From contig JANEZZ010002360.1 of the NCBI GenBank assembly GCA_026122225.1, forward strand, positions 744,001 to 808,000: 64,000 nt of DNA. The letters are read 5' to 3'. A program made the translations under genes and the position numbers. Positions 31,877 to 41,885 of the stretch are shown one piece after another. Below the pieces are notes generated by a model. The model did not search any database. It saw nothing but the letters and a program-made list of their open reading frames with translations, and was not told where the DNA came from. The DNA is from Heloderma charlesbogerti. Its lineage: Eukaryota; Chordata; Lepidosauria; Squamata; Helodermatidae. Each line of letters opens with the position of its first letter. Position 1 is the first letter of the stretch.

Positions 31877-32240
31877 TGTTAGATAAAAATAGTCCTTGCT
31901 TTCGGTTTAGAAGGAAAGGATGCCAGGCAGGCAGCAGTGGATCCAACACTATTTTATTGAAACGTTTTGCAAAACGGGTGCAGAGCAGTCTGGACCTCGA
32001 GACACGTGTGCAAAAGCCTTTTATACCATATTGCTTCTATTGTTCTTACCAGTAACCAATGAAACAGTTAGTACATCGGCTCACCAAGTCAATAGCCAAT
32101 AAACAGTCAGTATCAGCTTACTAAACTGTTAGTCATGAGCACGTCAGTATGATTTTCTTTTTGCTCTGCCTACATTTTTCGCCACTTGGGCTTTTATGTA
32201 ACTTGAGACGCCAACAGTTACGGAGTCTCTTTTTCTAACA
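31877..32240 (-). repeat. 5' LTR of the provirus
   Basis: On the minus strand the LTR has a TATA box (GGTATAAAAGG, complement of 32016-32026) and a polyadenylation signal (AATAAA, complement of 31953-31958), about 60 bases apart, so R is short. Both LTRs keep these signals. A 400-base leader with no long frame lies between it and gag. Confidence 0.93.
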
Positions 32241-32320
32241 TGGGGATTGAACCTCGGGTGTTTGCAAAGCAGGCGCCCTACCACTAAGCTACAGACCTTC
32301 TCCAGTTGCTCGGGACAGAC
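32241..32320 (-). repeat. Right half of the SINE split by the provirus
   Basis: TGGGGATTGAACC and 'cctaccactaagctac' are the tRNA-like head (minus strand) of the SINE whose body, 'ggcagcagctctccaggctttcaggcaggag' with 'cctacctggag', lies at 25775-25860. Removing the provirus and one TGGG restores a continuous SINE, which confirms the insertion boundaries. Confidence 0.8.
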
Positions 32321-32855
32321 ACTTACCAACTCACCAACAGCAGCTGGTATGGGGTGGGTGGCATTTTAGAAGAGGCCTCTACCCAAGTGGTGACTGAAGG
32401 GGAAAGGAGCTCCACATTTTTACTGGTTGGCACAGGTGCCAGCCCCTTCATGGATCACTGCCTTGTTGTGGCGAAGGGGCTTGCGTAACTCAGTGAAGCC
32501 ATAAGCTATGCCGTGCAGGGCCACCCAAGATGGACAGGTCATGGCAGAGAGTTCTGACAAAATGTGGTCCACTGGAGAAGGAAATGGCAACCCACTCCAG
32601 TATTCTTGCCAAGCAAACCCCATGGAACGTATCACAAGGCTAAAAGATATGACGCCGGAAGATGAGCCCCTCAGGTCGGAAGGTGTCCAATATGCTACTG
32701 GGGAAGAGCAGAGGGTATTTCCAAGTAGCGCCAGAAAGAGTGAAGCGGCGGGGCCAAACCCGAAAGGACACTCAGCTGCGGATGTGTCTGGCGGTGAAAA
32801 GAAAATCTGATGCTGTAAAGAACAATATTGTTTAGGAACCTGGAATGTCAGATCA

Positions 32856-33545
32856 ATGAATCAAGGTAAGCTGGAGGTGGTCAAACATGAGATGGCAAGA
32901 TTGAACATCGACATCTTGGGAATCAGCGAACTAAAATGGACAGGCATGGGCGAATTTAATTCAGGGGACCATCATATCTACTACTGTGGGCAAGAATCCC
33001 TTAGAAGAAATGGAGTAGCACTCATAGTCAAGAAAAGGGTGGGAAAAGCAGTACTGGGGTACAATCTCAAAAACGATGGAATGATCTCAGTACGAATCCA
33101 AGGCAAACCATTCAGCATCACAGTAATTCAAGTCTATGCCTCAACCACTGAGGCCGAAGAAGCTGAGGTTGATCGGTTCTATGAAGACCTCCAACACCTT
33201 CTAGAACTAACACCAAAAAAAGATGTCCTCTTCATCATAGGGGATTGGAATGCTAAAGTAGGAAGTCAAGAAATCACCGGGATAACAGGCAGGCATGGCC
33301 TTGGTGTACAAAATGAAGCAAAAGCTAATAGAGTTTTGCCAAGAGAACATGCTGATCATAGCAAACACTCTTTTCCAACAGCACAAGAGGTGACTCTACA
33401 CATGGACATCACCAGATGGTCAATATCGAAATCAGATTGATTATGTCCTTTGCAGCCAAAGATGGAGAAGCTCCATACAGTCAGTAAAAACAAGACCTGG
33501 AGCTGACTGTGGCTCAGATCATGAGCTGCTTCTTGCAAAATTTCG
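32856..33545 (+). pseudogene. BovB AP endonuclease region
   Basis: The open stretch 32856-33310 carries the endonuclease motifs ILGISELKWTG, GVALIVKK, VYASTT and FIIGDWNAKVG. Near 33310 the frame shifts; the continuation keeps SPDGQY..QIDYVL and GSDHELL-type blocks but has an in-frame TGA near 33390, where CGA is expected, a likely CpG decay. The endonuclease would nick target DNA to prime reverse transcription. Confidence 0.85.
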
Positions 33546-33552
33546 GCTTAAA

Positions 33553-34300
33553 TTGAAGAACGTCGGGAAAACCACTAAACCGTTCAGGTATGACCTAAAT
33601 CATATCCCTGATGAATATACAGTGGAGGTGAGGAATAGATTTCAGGGATTAGACCTGATAGACAGAGTGCCTGAGGAACTATGGACGGAGGTGCGTAACA
33701 TTGTTCAGGAGGCAGCAACGAAATCCGTCCCAAAGAAAAAGAAATGCAAGAAAGCCAAGTGGCTGTCTGATGAGGCTTTACAAGTAGCTCACGAAAGAAG
33801 GGAAGCGAAAAGCAAAGGAGAAAGGGGAAGATATACCCAACTGAATGCAGAGTTCCAGAGAATAGCAAGGAGAGACAAGAAGGCCTTCTTAAATGAACAA
33901 TGCAAAGAAATCGAGGAAAACAACAGAATGGGAAAGACTAGAGATCTCTTCAAGAAAATTGGAGATCTCAAGGGAACGTTTTGTGCAAAGACGGGCATGA
34001 TAAAGGACAAAGAAGGCAGGGACCTAACAGAAGCAGAGGAGATTAAGAAGAGGTGGCAAGAATACACAGAAGAACTATACAGGAAAGATCTGAATGTCCC
34101 TGATAGCCATGAGAGTGCGGTCAATGAACTGGAGCCGGACATCCTCGAGAGTGAAGTCAAGTGGGCCTTAGGAAGCATTAGTAATAACAAAGCTAGTGGA
34201 GATGACAGTATTCCAGCTGAGCTATTTAAAATCCTAAAAGATGATGCTTTAAAGTGCTGCATTCAATATGCCAACAAATCTGGAACACTCAACAGTGGCC
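33553..34300 (+). pseudogene. BovB linker region between endonuclease and RT
   Basis: A second frame, open from before 33553 to 34407, encodes the charged linker (FRYDLNHIPDEYTVEV, DLIDRVPEELWTEV) and the start of the RT fingers (SNNKASGDDSIPAELFK). Near 34260-34300 a second frameshift moves the RT into another frame. Confidence 0.8.
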
Positions 34301-35633
34301 ACAAGACTGGAAAAGGTCAGTTTACATTCCAATTCCAAAGAAGGGCAACGCCAAAGAGTGTTCAAACTACCGCACAATTGCGCTCATTTCACATGCCAGC
34401 AAGGTGATGCTCAAAATCCTACAAGCTAGGCTTCAGCAGTATGCGAACCGAGAACTACCGGAAGTACAAGCTGGGTTTCGAAGAGGCAGAGGAACTAGAG
34501 ATCAAATCGCCAACATTCGCTGCATCATGGAGAAAGCAAGAGAATTCCAGAAAAACGTCTATTTCTGCTTCATTGACTACGCTAAAGCCTTTGATTGTGT
34601 GGATCACAACAAACTGTGGCAAATTCTTAAAGTGATGGGAGTACCAGACCACCTTACCTGTCTCCTGAGAAACCTGTACGAGGATCAAGAAGCAACAGTA
34701 AGAACCAGAGATGGAACAACCGATTGGTTCCAAATTGGGAAAGGAGTACAACAAGGCTGCATATTGTCACCCTGCTTATTTAACTTATATGCAGAGTACA
34801 TCATGAGAAATGCCGGGTTGGATGAATCAGAGGTCGGAATTAAGATTGCTGGGAGAATTATCAACAACCTCCGATATGCAGACGATACCACCCTAATGGC
34901 AGAAAGCGAAGAGGATCTCAAGAGCCTCTTGTTGAGGGTGAAAGAGGAGAGTGCAAAAGCTGGTTTGAAACTCAACATTAAAAAAACGAAGATCATGTCA
35001 TCTGGCGCTATCACTTCCTGGCATATAGAAGGGGAAGAAATGGAAGCAGTGACAGATTTTACTTTCTTGGGCTCCAAGATCACCGCAGACGGTGACTGTA
35101 GCCATGAAATTAAAAGACGCTTGCTCCTTGGGAGGAACGTTATGGCAAACCTAGACAGCATAGTAAGAAGCAGAGACATCACCTTGCCGACAAAGGTCTG
35201 TCTAATCAAAGCTATGGTTTTCCCAGTAGTAATGTATGGCTGTGAGAGCTGGACTATAAGGAAGGCTGAGCGCCGAAGAATTGATGCTTTTGAACTGTGG
35301 TGCTGGAGAAGACTCTTACGAGTCCCCTGGACTGCAAGGAGGTCAAATCAGTCCATCCTAAAGGAAATCAACCCTGAGTGCTCATTGGAAGGACAGATAC
35401 TGAAGCTGAAGCTGAAATATTTTGGCCACCTAATGCGAAGAGAAAACTCCCTGGAAAAGACCCTGATGCTGGGAAAGACTGAAGGCAAAAGGAGAAGGGG
35501 ATGTCAGAGGATGAGATGGCTAGATAGCATCACGGATGCAATGAATATGAAGTTGAGCACGCTCCGGGAGAGAGCGCAGGACAGGAAGGCCTGGCGTGCT
35601 ATGGTCCATGGGGTCACGAAGAGTTGGACATGA
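34254..35633 (+). pseudogene. BovB reverse transcriptase
   Basis: A 459-codon open frame with the RT motifs in order: IPKKGNAKECSNYRTIAL, QAGFRRGRGTRDQI, FIDYAKAFDCVDH, QQGCILSP, LRYADDTTLMAE (the YADD catalytic box near 34875), and FTFLGSKITADGD, then the BovB C-terminal blocks FELWCWRRLLRVPWTARR and FGHLMRRE. The catalytic residues look intact; only the upstream frameshifts disable the element. Confidence 0.93.
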
Positions 35634-35806
35634 CTGAACGACTGAACAATAACAACAGGTGCCATAACTGGAGGCAAGGTATGGCCATGCCAGCACTGTA
35701 TGAGTAGAGCATTGGACTGGCCGGAAGCACCCACCATGGTCCATGCAGCCACGTCGAGCATTACTGCTCAGTCACCAGCCAGAACATAAACAGTCCTTAC
35801 ATCCTG

Positions 35807-35838
35807 CCCCACCCCACCCCACCCCACCCCACCCCACC
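35807..35838. repeat. (CCCCA)n pentamer repeat
   Basis: About six CCCCA units. A short (AATAAG)n patch follows at 35945-35965. Confidence 0.95.
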
Positions 35839-35969
35839 CTGCCAAACTTCACAAATGAGATAAAGGCCATGCCTTTCCCTCGAGACTGCTGCATGTGCCA
35901 GAGTGATCCAGGAAGTCCTGTTCCGTGTTTACCCAGGCTTGGATAAAATAAGATAAGATAAGATACGAA

Positions 35970-36540
35970 AGGAATCCCTCATGGTGTGGCAGGGTCAACC
36001 CTATCATTAGGCAGAGTGAGATGGCCACCTCAGGCGGCTGATTTCTTGATGCCATGAAAGGGCAGCAGCCTCAGACAGTTGATATGGGTATCATGCAAGC
36101 ATGTTGTTGTTGTTTGCCAGAGGAGGGGAGAGGTGTTTGTGGGTTTCTCTGGCTCAGGTGCCCAAATAACTTGGCTGGCCTTTGCTACTATGCATCTTCT
36201 GTGTTGGGGGTGCCATATTCAGAAGACAATTCCCTATCTCCCCTATTTGCCCAGTCCAAGTTCATTTTAAAGATAAAGAACCCTAAGAGGGAGCAGGCAC
36301 AAAGATCACCTGGCCAGTCTTCTCTACTAGGGTGAGTCTTGCATGCACCCTTGCTGGACCACAAGTTGTGCAGGGCCATTCCAATCCGAATCGTGCTCTT
36401 TCAATTGTCCAGGCACTGGACAAAGGCACTGGACAAAAGCTGATTTTTAAAGTTGGCAACCCTTTCCAAGAGTTCTCTAAAAATCCCCCAAATAGCTGAG
36501 ACCCAGTGCATGTGCTTGTAGCCAATGCAGACGAACCTTT
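35970..36540. other. Intergenic DNA, no gene seen
   Basis: No domain-bearing frame, exon pattern or repeat that I recognise. Confidence 0.4.
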
Positions 36541-36544
36541 GTTA

Positions 36545-36990
36545 GTTTTGTTGTTGTTCAGTCCTTCAGTCGTGTCCGACTCTTTGTGACCCCATGGACC
36601 ATAGTACGCCAGGCCTTCCTGTCCTCTGCTTTTCCAGTGACTTTTCTCTTCGCATTAGGTGGCCAAAATATTTCAGCTTCAGCTTCAGTATCTGTCCTTC
36701 CAATGAGCACTCAGGGTTGATTTCCTTTAGGATGGACTGATTTGACCTCCTTGCAGTCCAGGGGACTCGTAAGAGTCTTCTCCAGCACCACAGTTCGAAA
36801 GCATCAATTCTTCGGCGCTCAGCCTTCCTTATAGTCCAGCTCTCACAGCCATACGTTGCTACTGGGAAAACCATAGCTTTGATTTTACAAACCTTTGTCG
36901 GCAAGGTGATGTCTCTGCTTCTTACTATGCTGTCTAGGTTTGCTATAGCTTTTCACCCAAGGAGCAAGCGTCTTTTATTTTCATGGCTAC
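36545..36990 (-). mobile_element. 5'-truncated BovB LINE
   Basis: On the minus strand it encodes the last part of BovB RT (MVFPVATYGCESW, WTARRSNQSILKE, KYFGHLMRREKSLEK) and the 3' UTR ending in the complement of 'GTTGTTGTTCAGTCC'. It is nearly identical in wording to the full-length copy, with an internal deletion of about 90 bases before the 3' end. It is therefore a fairly young copy. Confidence 0.9.
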
Positions 36991-36994
36991 AGCA

Positions 36995-37940
36995 AATTAG
37001 GTACTTCAAGGTATTTGCCTTTCCCTTGGGGTCAAAGATCTGTTTCTTTGAAGGCTAGATAATGCAGAGACAAATCAGTACTTTTCTATCCATCATGCAT
37101 TTGAGTCGAAAACAGCTAACAAAATATATTAAAACATCAAAGCATATTAAAGCAGAAAACAATCAAACTATATCATTATGTCCTGGTGTTTCCAGCTGCA
37201 GGGCAGCTTGTGCTACCAGTCAAAAGGTATGGTGCAACTATTTCACCTCTTCTTCCTTAATAGATTATTCTGGCAAGAAAAAAGACAGAAAAAGCAGTGA
37301 GAAAACACAGGAGAGTTACAGCTGGAAGATAATGATGTCTGGACTGCGTGTAAAACTCTGTGACTGAGGCAGGGCCATTGCACAATAAAAGCCTCATCTG
37401 GAAGTAGCAACATAGCAAAACAAAAGCGAACACAGCAAAATTGTCCCGAACAAGACCTTGATGGAAGATGGTTGGCAGAAACAATACTAGAAAAAGCCTA
37501 CCTTAGCAAAGCTGTTTTCACTTGTCATTTAAATGCACAAACATTTTGCTTGCCACACCTGCCAGGGCAATGGGTTTGGTAGACCAGGGATGATGCACGC
37601 ACTTTGGGCTCTGGCCTTCCACACTACTGCCTTTAGCTGTGCCCACCACTGACATGCAGCCCTTGATGATTACCTGTGAGACAATGCAGCCCTCAACAGA
37701 AAAAAAGTTGCCCACCCTTGTACTTAATCATGAGCAGAGCCGAATCCAGGAGCATTCCCAAACTGCATGCTCATCCCCTTCTGGGGGAATACAGCCCCTT
37801 CCATAACAAGTTGAACAGCTCTAGTTGTGAGTTCCTAGCCACAGCAGCTCCTGACAGTGGCTTGCCTAAGGCCATATAGTCTGTTGGCCGAGCTAAGATT
37901 TTACTGGGGACTTCCTGACTTATGCCTCGTTCTTACATAA
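36995..37940. other. Intergenic DNA with a duplicated scrap
   Basis: No gene is recognised. The 37363-37415 segment ('gcagggccattgcacaataaaagcctcatctgg') resembles 42895-42945 ('gcagggtgattgaacagtgaaagcctcatctgg'), which hints at an old duplication of intergenic or intronic DNA. Confidence 0.4.
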
Positions 37941-37944
37941 TAGG

Positions 37945-38118
37945 AAGCCACCGCAGACTGAGTCAGGACCTCGGTCCATTTAGCTCAGTATTGCCTACAC
38001 CAACTGGCAGCAGCTCTCAGGGTTACCTTTCAGCCCTACGTGAAGATGCCAGTGATTGAACTTGGGGACCTTTTGCGTGCAATACGCATGCTCTACCATT
38101 GAGCTATGGCCCTTCTTG
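37945..38118 (-). repeat. tRNA-derived SINE
   Basis: In reverse it runs from a tRNA-like head ('gccatagctcaatggtagag', with the B-box word GTTCAATCAC) through the body 'cctgagagctgctgccag' to 'aggtcctgactcagt'. It is the same family as 50300-50505 and the SINE split by the provirus. Confidence 0.75.
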
Positions 38119-38281
38119 TAGGCTATGCTAGCTCCTTCCTGACATGACAGCCTATGAAGGAACACCCTTCAGGACATTCCAGTGCTGCTGCCACCACAAT
38201 GTCAGGGAGCATACTGCCTTTCTTCCCTTTCTTCATACTTTGAGACTTGAATCTATGGAACTCCCCACCACAAGGCTGTCT

Positions 38282-38284
<3 letters not shown>

Positions 38285-38328
<44 letters not shown>
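38285..38328. repeat. (AT)n microsatellite
   Basis: About twenty AT units followed by ACACAC. Repetitive Tyr-Ile reading frames across it are artefacts. Confidence 0.95.
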
Positions 38329-38332
<4 letters not shown>

Positions 38333-38708
38333 TTTTTTAACCCTAACACCGCTACTACCAAAACAAACATTTTGCATCTTATATACCTGGTAACTGAGGC
38401 ATAGGCATGGGATTTGCAAGATGAACAAAACCAAAAGGTGTTGTAAGGAAATTATATATACAAGGGAAAAGAGATATTTTTCAAATAATAGGATGGGAAT
38501 GCTTGAATGAACTTAAATTAAATATCATTGGATACCAAATCTAGTAGGAAAGTCTTCCCTGGTAATAAACTCTGTAGCTTTTCCCTCAGATCAGATTTCC
38601 TCAAATTCCACCCCAGCCAATCCCTCACAACCAGGAACATATGTTGTATGGCTGTCTTCCTCTGCTTTCAGCTTGTCTTACTGCCTCTGGGTTCTGGGAC
38701 AATGATAG

Positions 38709-39294
38709 TAGGGATGGCAGAGAAATCCGCCACGGACTCCAATGAGGCCGGATTCTTTGGAATCCGGCCCCTCAGAGTCCATGGTGGAACGGACTGCCCC
38801 CCCGCCACCCCCCCAAACCCCCCCGGGATGGAACCTACCTGGCGGCGGCTGGTCAGGGTCGCCGTCTTCGTTCCGCAACCATCTGCTGCTGCCAGGCTGC
38901 TGAACAAAATGGCATCCGGCATAGTGATGCCATTTGCTTCCCTGCTGTTGGCCGTGATTGGCTACGTAAATATTTACGTAGCCCATCATGGCAAAGAGCA
39001 GGGATGCAAATGGTGTAGTGGACACCCTTTGCGTCCCTGCCGTTGGCCGTGACTGGCTACATAAATATTTACGTAGCCCATCATGGCAAAGAGCAGGGAT
39101 GCAAATGGCGCAGTGGACGCCATTTGTGTCCCTGCCATTGGCCGTGATTGGCTACGTAAATATTTACATAGCCAATCACGGACTCCCCACAGAGTGGAGC
39201 CGACCGGGGAGGATTCCGGGGGGAGGACCGGATCGCCTTGCCCTGCTTGCAGACCCCCCCACAGACCCCAGGTAAGGGGATCCATACATCCCTA
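38709..39294. mobile_element. hAT-like palindrome element, 586 bp
   Basis: It runs from TAGGGATGGCAGAGAAATCC to CCATACATCCCTA. The flanks AATGATAG and GATGATAC agree at 6 of 8. Three hairpins of the type GTGATTGGCTACGTAAATATT (about 38951, 39049, 39142) alternate with GATGCAAATGGCG / CGCCATTTGTGTC hairpins. The T in GATTGG, where other copies have GATAGG, marks a subfamily. CAGGTAAGGGG lies just inside the right end. Confidence 0.85.
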
Positions 39295-39515
39295 GATGAT
39301 ACTGTTTTAGGGATCACTTACTGACATTCCCTCCGGTCAAACCTCTAACTGACCCCCCTTGTACTGGGCTCGGCTGCCTGCCTGAAGTTCCACCTACTCC
39401 TGACTGCGGATGACCCACAACCATTAACTCTAAGTCTCTGTCACCAGCTGACTCTAACTCTCCGTAGTGGTCTCTAACAGACTCCTCACTGACTTTTAAA
39501 GAATCTCCTGGCTAA

Positions 39516-40010
39516 TAGGGATGTACGAAACACTTACCTGGTTTCGTCCAGGGACATCCGGAGTGGGGGGGAGGTGCTCCGTCCCTCCCCCTGAAATCCT
39601 CAACGGGGGGGAGGCGATCCGTTCCTCCCCCCCGGAATCCTGCCCGGCCAGCTCCACTCCACAGCCAGGCCGCGGAGCCACTGGCCAGGCCAACCCGCAG
39701 CAGGGCCTCCAGCCACTGCCGGGCTGCTGCGGATGCAAATGGCATCCTGAGTCCCTACTGTAGGGGATGGCTTCTGTAGGGGATGCCATTTGCATCCCTA
39801 CGCTAGCCTGTGATAGACTACATAAATATTATCCTCACAGAATTGGGGCTTCTGTAGGGGACGCCATTTGCGTTCCCTTTTTAGCCGTCATAGGCTACAT
39901 TTACATTTTCTCCATGATAGGCTATGTAAATATTTACGTAGCCTAGGATGGATAAAAAGGGAACGCAAATGGCGTCCCCTACAGAAGCCCCAATTCTGCG
40001 AGGATAAGGC
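39516..40010. mobile_element. hAT-like palindrome element, truncated
   Basis: It begins TAGGGATGTACGAAACACTTA (the reversed end) and includes the GATAGACTACATAAAT half-hairpin at 39810 and a long inverted repeat around 39925. In that repeat GGGACGCCATTTGCGTTCCC (39858) pairs with GGGAACGCAAATGGCGTCCC (39959), and the arms extend to GAATTGGGGCTTCTGTAGG and its complement. No CATCCCTA end is found, so the far end is lost near 40010. Confidence 0.8.
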
Positions 40011-40084
40011 CTTAATTAAAAAACACACACATCCAGAACGGGGGATAGGAGGGGGTAAAACAATCTCATTTGAAGGGATAGAAC

Positions 40085-40200
40085 AACCCCCTGCTCAGTG
40101 CAGGAAGCCTGATACCCAGGCGGGTCGCCCATCCAACTACTGACCGGGATCGACCCTGCTTAGCATCAGAGATTAGACAAGCGCGTGCAGGAAAACAGCA
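40085..40200 (-). pseudogene. 5S rRNA-like pseudogene or 5S-derived SINE head
   Basis: In reverse complement the words of 5S rRNA are recognisable over about 85 bases. On the plus strand they read 'cccaggcgggtcgcccatcc', 'actactgaccgggatcgacc' and 'ctgcttagcatcagagatta'. These correspond to the internal promoter half of the gene (A box, intermediate element, C box) with many substitutions. It is not a functional 5S gene; a 5S-derived SINE head is equally possible. Confidence 0.55.
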
Positions 40201-40452
40201 GGAAAACAGCACAGCGCTCGAGTGTGAACCGAGCTTGCGCATTCGTTGAAGCACTGCAACGGCGAAAATGGGTGAGTGTGGATAATCACGTTTTAATGCG
40301 AGAGAGTTTAACCCGACGGGACACTGAATTCATTGCGATGGCGGAAGCAATGTAGATCGGACCCAAAACATAAGCAAACAGGTGAAAGCTGGTTCAGACA
40401 GGTGAGATCACACACCTGCTAACCGATTTCATTTCCTGGCTGCCTACAAAAG

Positions 40453-40922
40453 GTGATCCTTTCTCCACATTCACAGTAGCAGGCTATGGGGCAGACACTG
40501 CCTGCTCTTTCCCTGTCAGTATGGGTCTTTTCTTTGCAGATATGGCCTTTGCCCCCAACAAGATCACATGCAACCCATCCCTAAATGCAGCACGGGCTGG
40601 CAGAAGCTGGCAGCACTTTCTGAAGATGAGCTTTTCCTGCTTTTGCATGTTTGGTGTGATCCAGGGAGAGGATTCAGTCATGGAAAGGCATCATGAGGCT
40701 TCCACCTCCCCAGGACCCAGTTGTCCAAAAAGATCCTGGGGGTCAGCTCCCTGGTGTCCACTGGAAGTTGCCAAGCCATCTTTGCACTCCGAGGGTTTTG
40801 GCCATGACGACACTCACATGCCACAGCCACACCCGCATTGTCACAACTTGGGGCTGCTAAAACAGACCAGGCCCTTTAAGAGAAAAAGCCTCAGTCAGTG
40901 TGGAGGCAGTCAACCAGCCTAA
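40453..40922 (+). pseudogene. Second PLI-gamma-like terminal exon (paralogue)
   Basis: After a pyrimidine-rich acceptor ending CTACAAAAG, the phase-1 frame reads GDPFSTFTVAGYGADTACSF, MGLFFADMAFAPNKITCNPS. This aligns with exon 5 of the first gene (LFTARGCSTETACSL, GLYTAGVLF, QLACSPAP), sharing TACS.P, GL and the last cysteine. Two differences stand out: the first cysteine of the exon has become tyrosine, and there is no stop after the last cysteine, so the frame runs on to 40922. No other exons of this copy were found upstream. It is either a diverged tandem paralogue with a long tail or a decaying remnant; the missing cysteine favours decay. Confidence 0.65.
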
Positions 40923-40949
40923 AGTCAGCCAAACTCTTATTTAAGGCTC

Positions 40950-41720
40950 AATCTTGATCTGCTCCTTTTTGGAGCAACTTACATACAGGAAACCCTGTCT
41001 GATCCCCAGCACCACTTGGAACTTTCCATGATGCTGATCTCTTCCTGTCTTACTTCCCTGAGGTTTGCAAAACACACACACGCGCACGCACGTGCGCACT
41101 TAAATCTATGCGGGAGGGGGTTATGCACACACACCCTGCCAAAGCCCAGCCTGAGGAGGACTGTGCATACTCATTAGGCATGGAGTGCTGTCAGCTGGAA
41201 AAGAAAAAAATGGAAATGGAACAGACTGGAGCATGGCAGGTAGGATGGAATCCTGAGTAGGAGCACTCCTGTTAGAGGGTGAGGATACATTGCAACATTT
41301 TGTTGCAGATCCCACTTCTTATTTATTGAAGAATTCATACTCTGCTTTCCCACTTTCTTAGGGACAAACTAGGTGAGACTGTCAGGTTAAATAAGGGTAT
41401 CCATTTAAATATTTCTTTGCTACAAAGGCTACTAAACCACTTATATCAGCCTTCCTCAGCCTGGTGCCCTCTGGATGGAATATGGCCAAATTCATGCTAA
41501 CTGTCAGCTCCTTCACACTGAGCTTTCATCCCACGATTGAAATCACTCCTTGTGGGCTCTTTACATGATGCCGTGATCAACCAAGGCGTCTCCTGCACTA
41601 AATGGCCTTTGTTCCGTTTTTTAATAGATCGCAGATAATGAGCTCTCAAATTACCCCGCTGTATTCCGCTTGAGTTCCCTCCGCGAAAAGAGGAAAAGCG
41701 GCAAGAAGAGGAGCGAGATC
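40950..41720. other. Downstream of the paralogous exon, no gene seen
   Basis: Contains a (CA)n-like patch at 41075-41098. The segment 41240-41310 ('aggagcactcctg', 'cattttgttgcag') resembles 63850-63915. A scrap of the 'CCAGATG' MITE is at 41448-41475. Confidence 0.45.
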
Positions 41721-41734
41721 AGTGAAGGCATTTG

Positions 41735-41885
41735 GGGTGGGTTAGGGTGTTTTAGAACATGTTTTTACTGTAGAATTTTATTGTTTTAAGCTGTTTTATT
41801 GTATGCTGTACATCGCCCAGAGTGGCTGGGTGACCAGCCAGATGGGTGATTAATAAATTTAATAATAAATAAAATAAAAAATGAA
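41735..41885 (-). repeat. LINE 3'-tail repeat
   Basis: 'gtgttttagaacatgtttttactgtagaattttattg' and 'catcgcccagagtggctgggtgacc' are the reverse complement of 3920-4020. This is a shared LINE 3' end, followed by an AATAAAATAAA tail. Confidence 0.6.

Larger units (their letters stand above)
25861..32240 (-). mobile_element. Gamma-type endogenous retrovirus, 6.38 kb, deleted
   Basis: A provirus on the minus strand with two 364-bp LTRs that begin TGTTAGA and end TCTAACA, flanked by TGGG on both sides (25857-25860 and 32241-32244), a 4-bp target duplication. In transcriptional order it has a 5' LTR, a tRNA-His primer site, gag, protease, a remnant of RT, RNase H, integrase, a short env remnant, a polypurine tract and a 3' LTR. 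The protein motifs place it among gammaretrovirus-like elements. Large parts of RT and of the env surface unit are missing, frames are broken and active-site residues are changed, so it cannot act alone. It sits inside an older SINE. Confidence 0.95.
32442..35654 (+). mobile_element. Full-length BovB (RTE) LINE with 10-bp target duplication
   Basis: The 3.2-kb element is flanked by ACAGGTGCCA on both sides (32432-32441 and 35655-35664). It starts GCCCCTTCATGGATCACTGC, includes the 'GAAGGAAATGGCAACCCACT' 5' UTR block, encodes an AP endonuclease and a reverse transcriptase and ends in 'GACTGAACGACTGAAC' plus an AATAACAAC tail. This is the complete length for BovB, the LINE known for horizontal transfer between squamates and ruminants. 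Two frameshifts and a stop make it inactive. Confidence 0.95.

Noticed and set aside
25861..32240. Possibility that the env remnant is a domesticated syncytin-like gene
   Set aside because: The surface unit is mostly missing and the pieces are in different frames, so no complete envelope protein could be made.
38123..38434. Frames with YIYIYIYIY runs
   Set aside because: These are translations of the (AT)n microsatellite.
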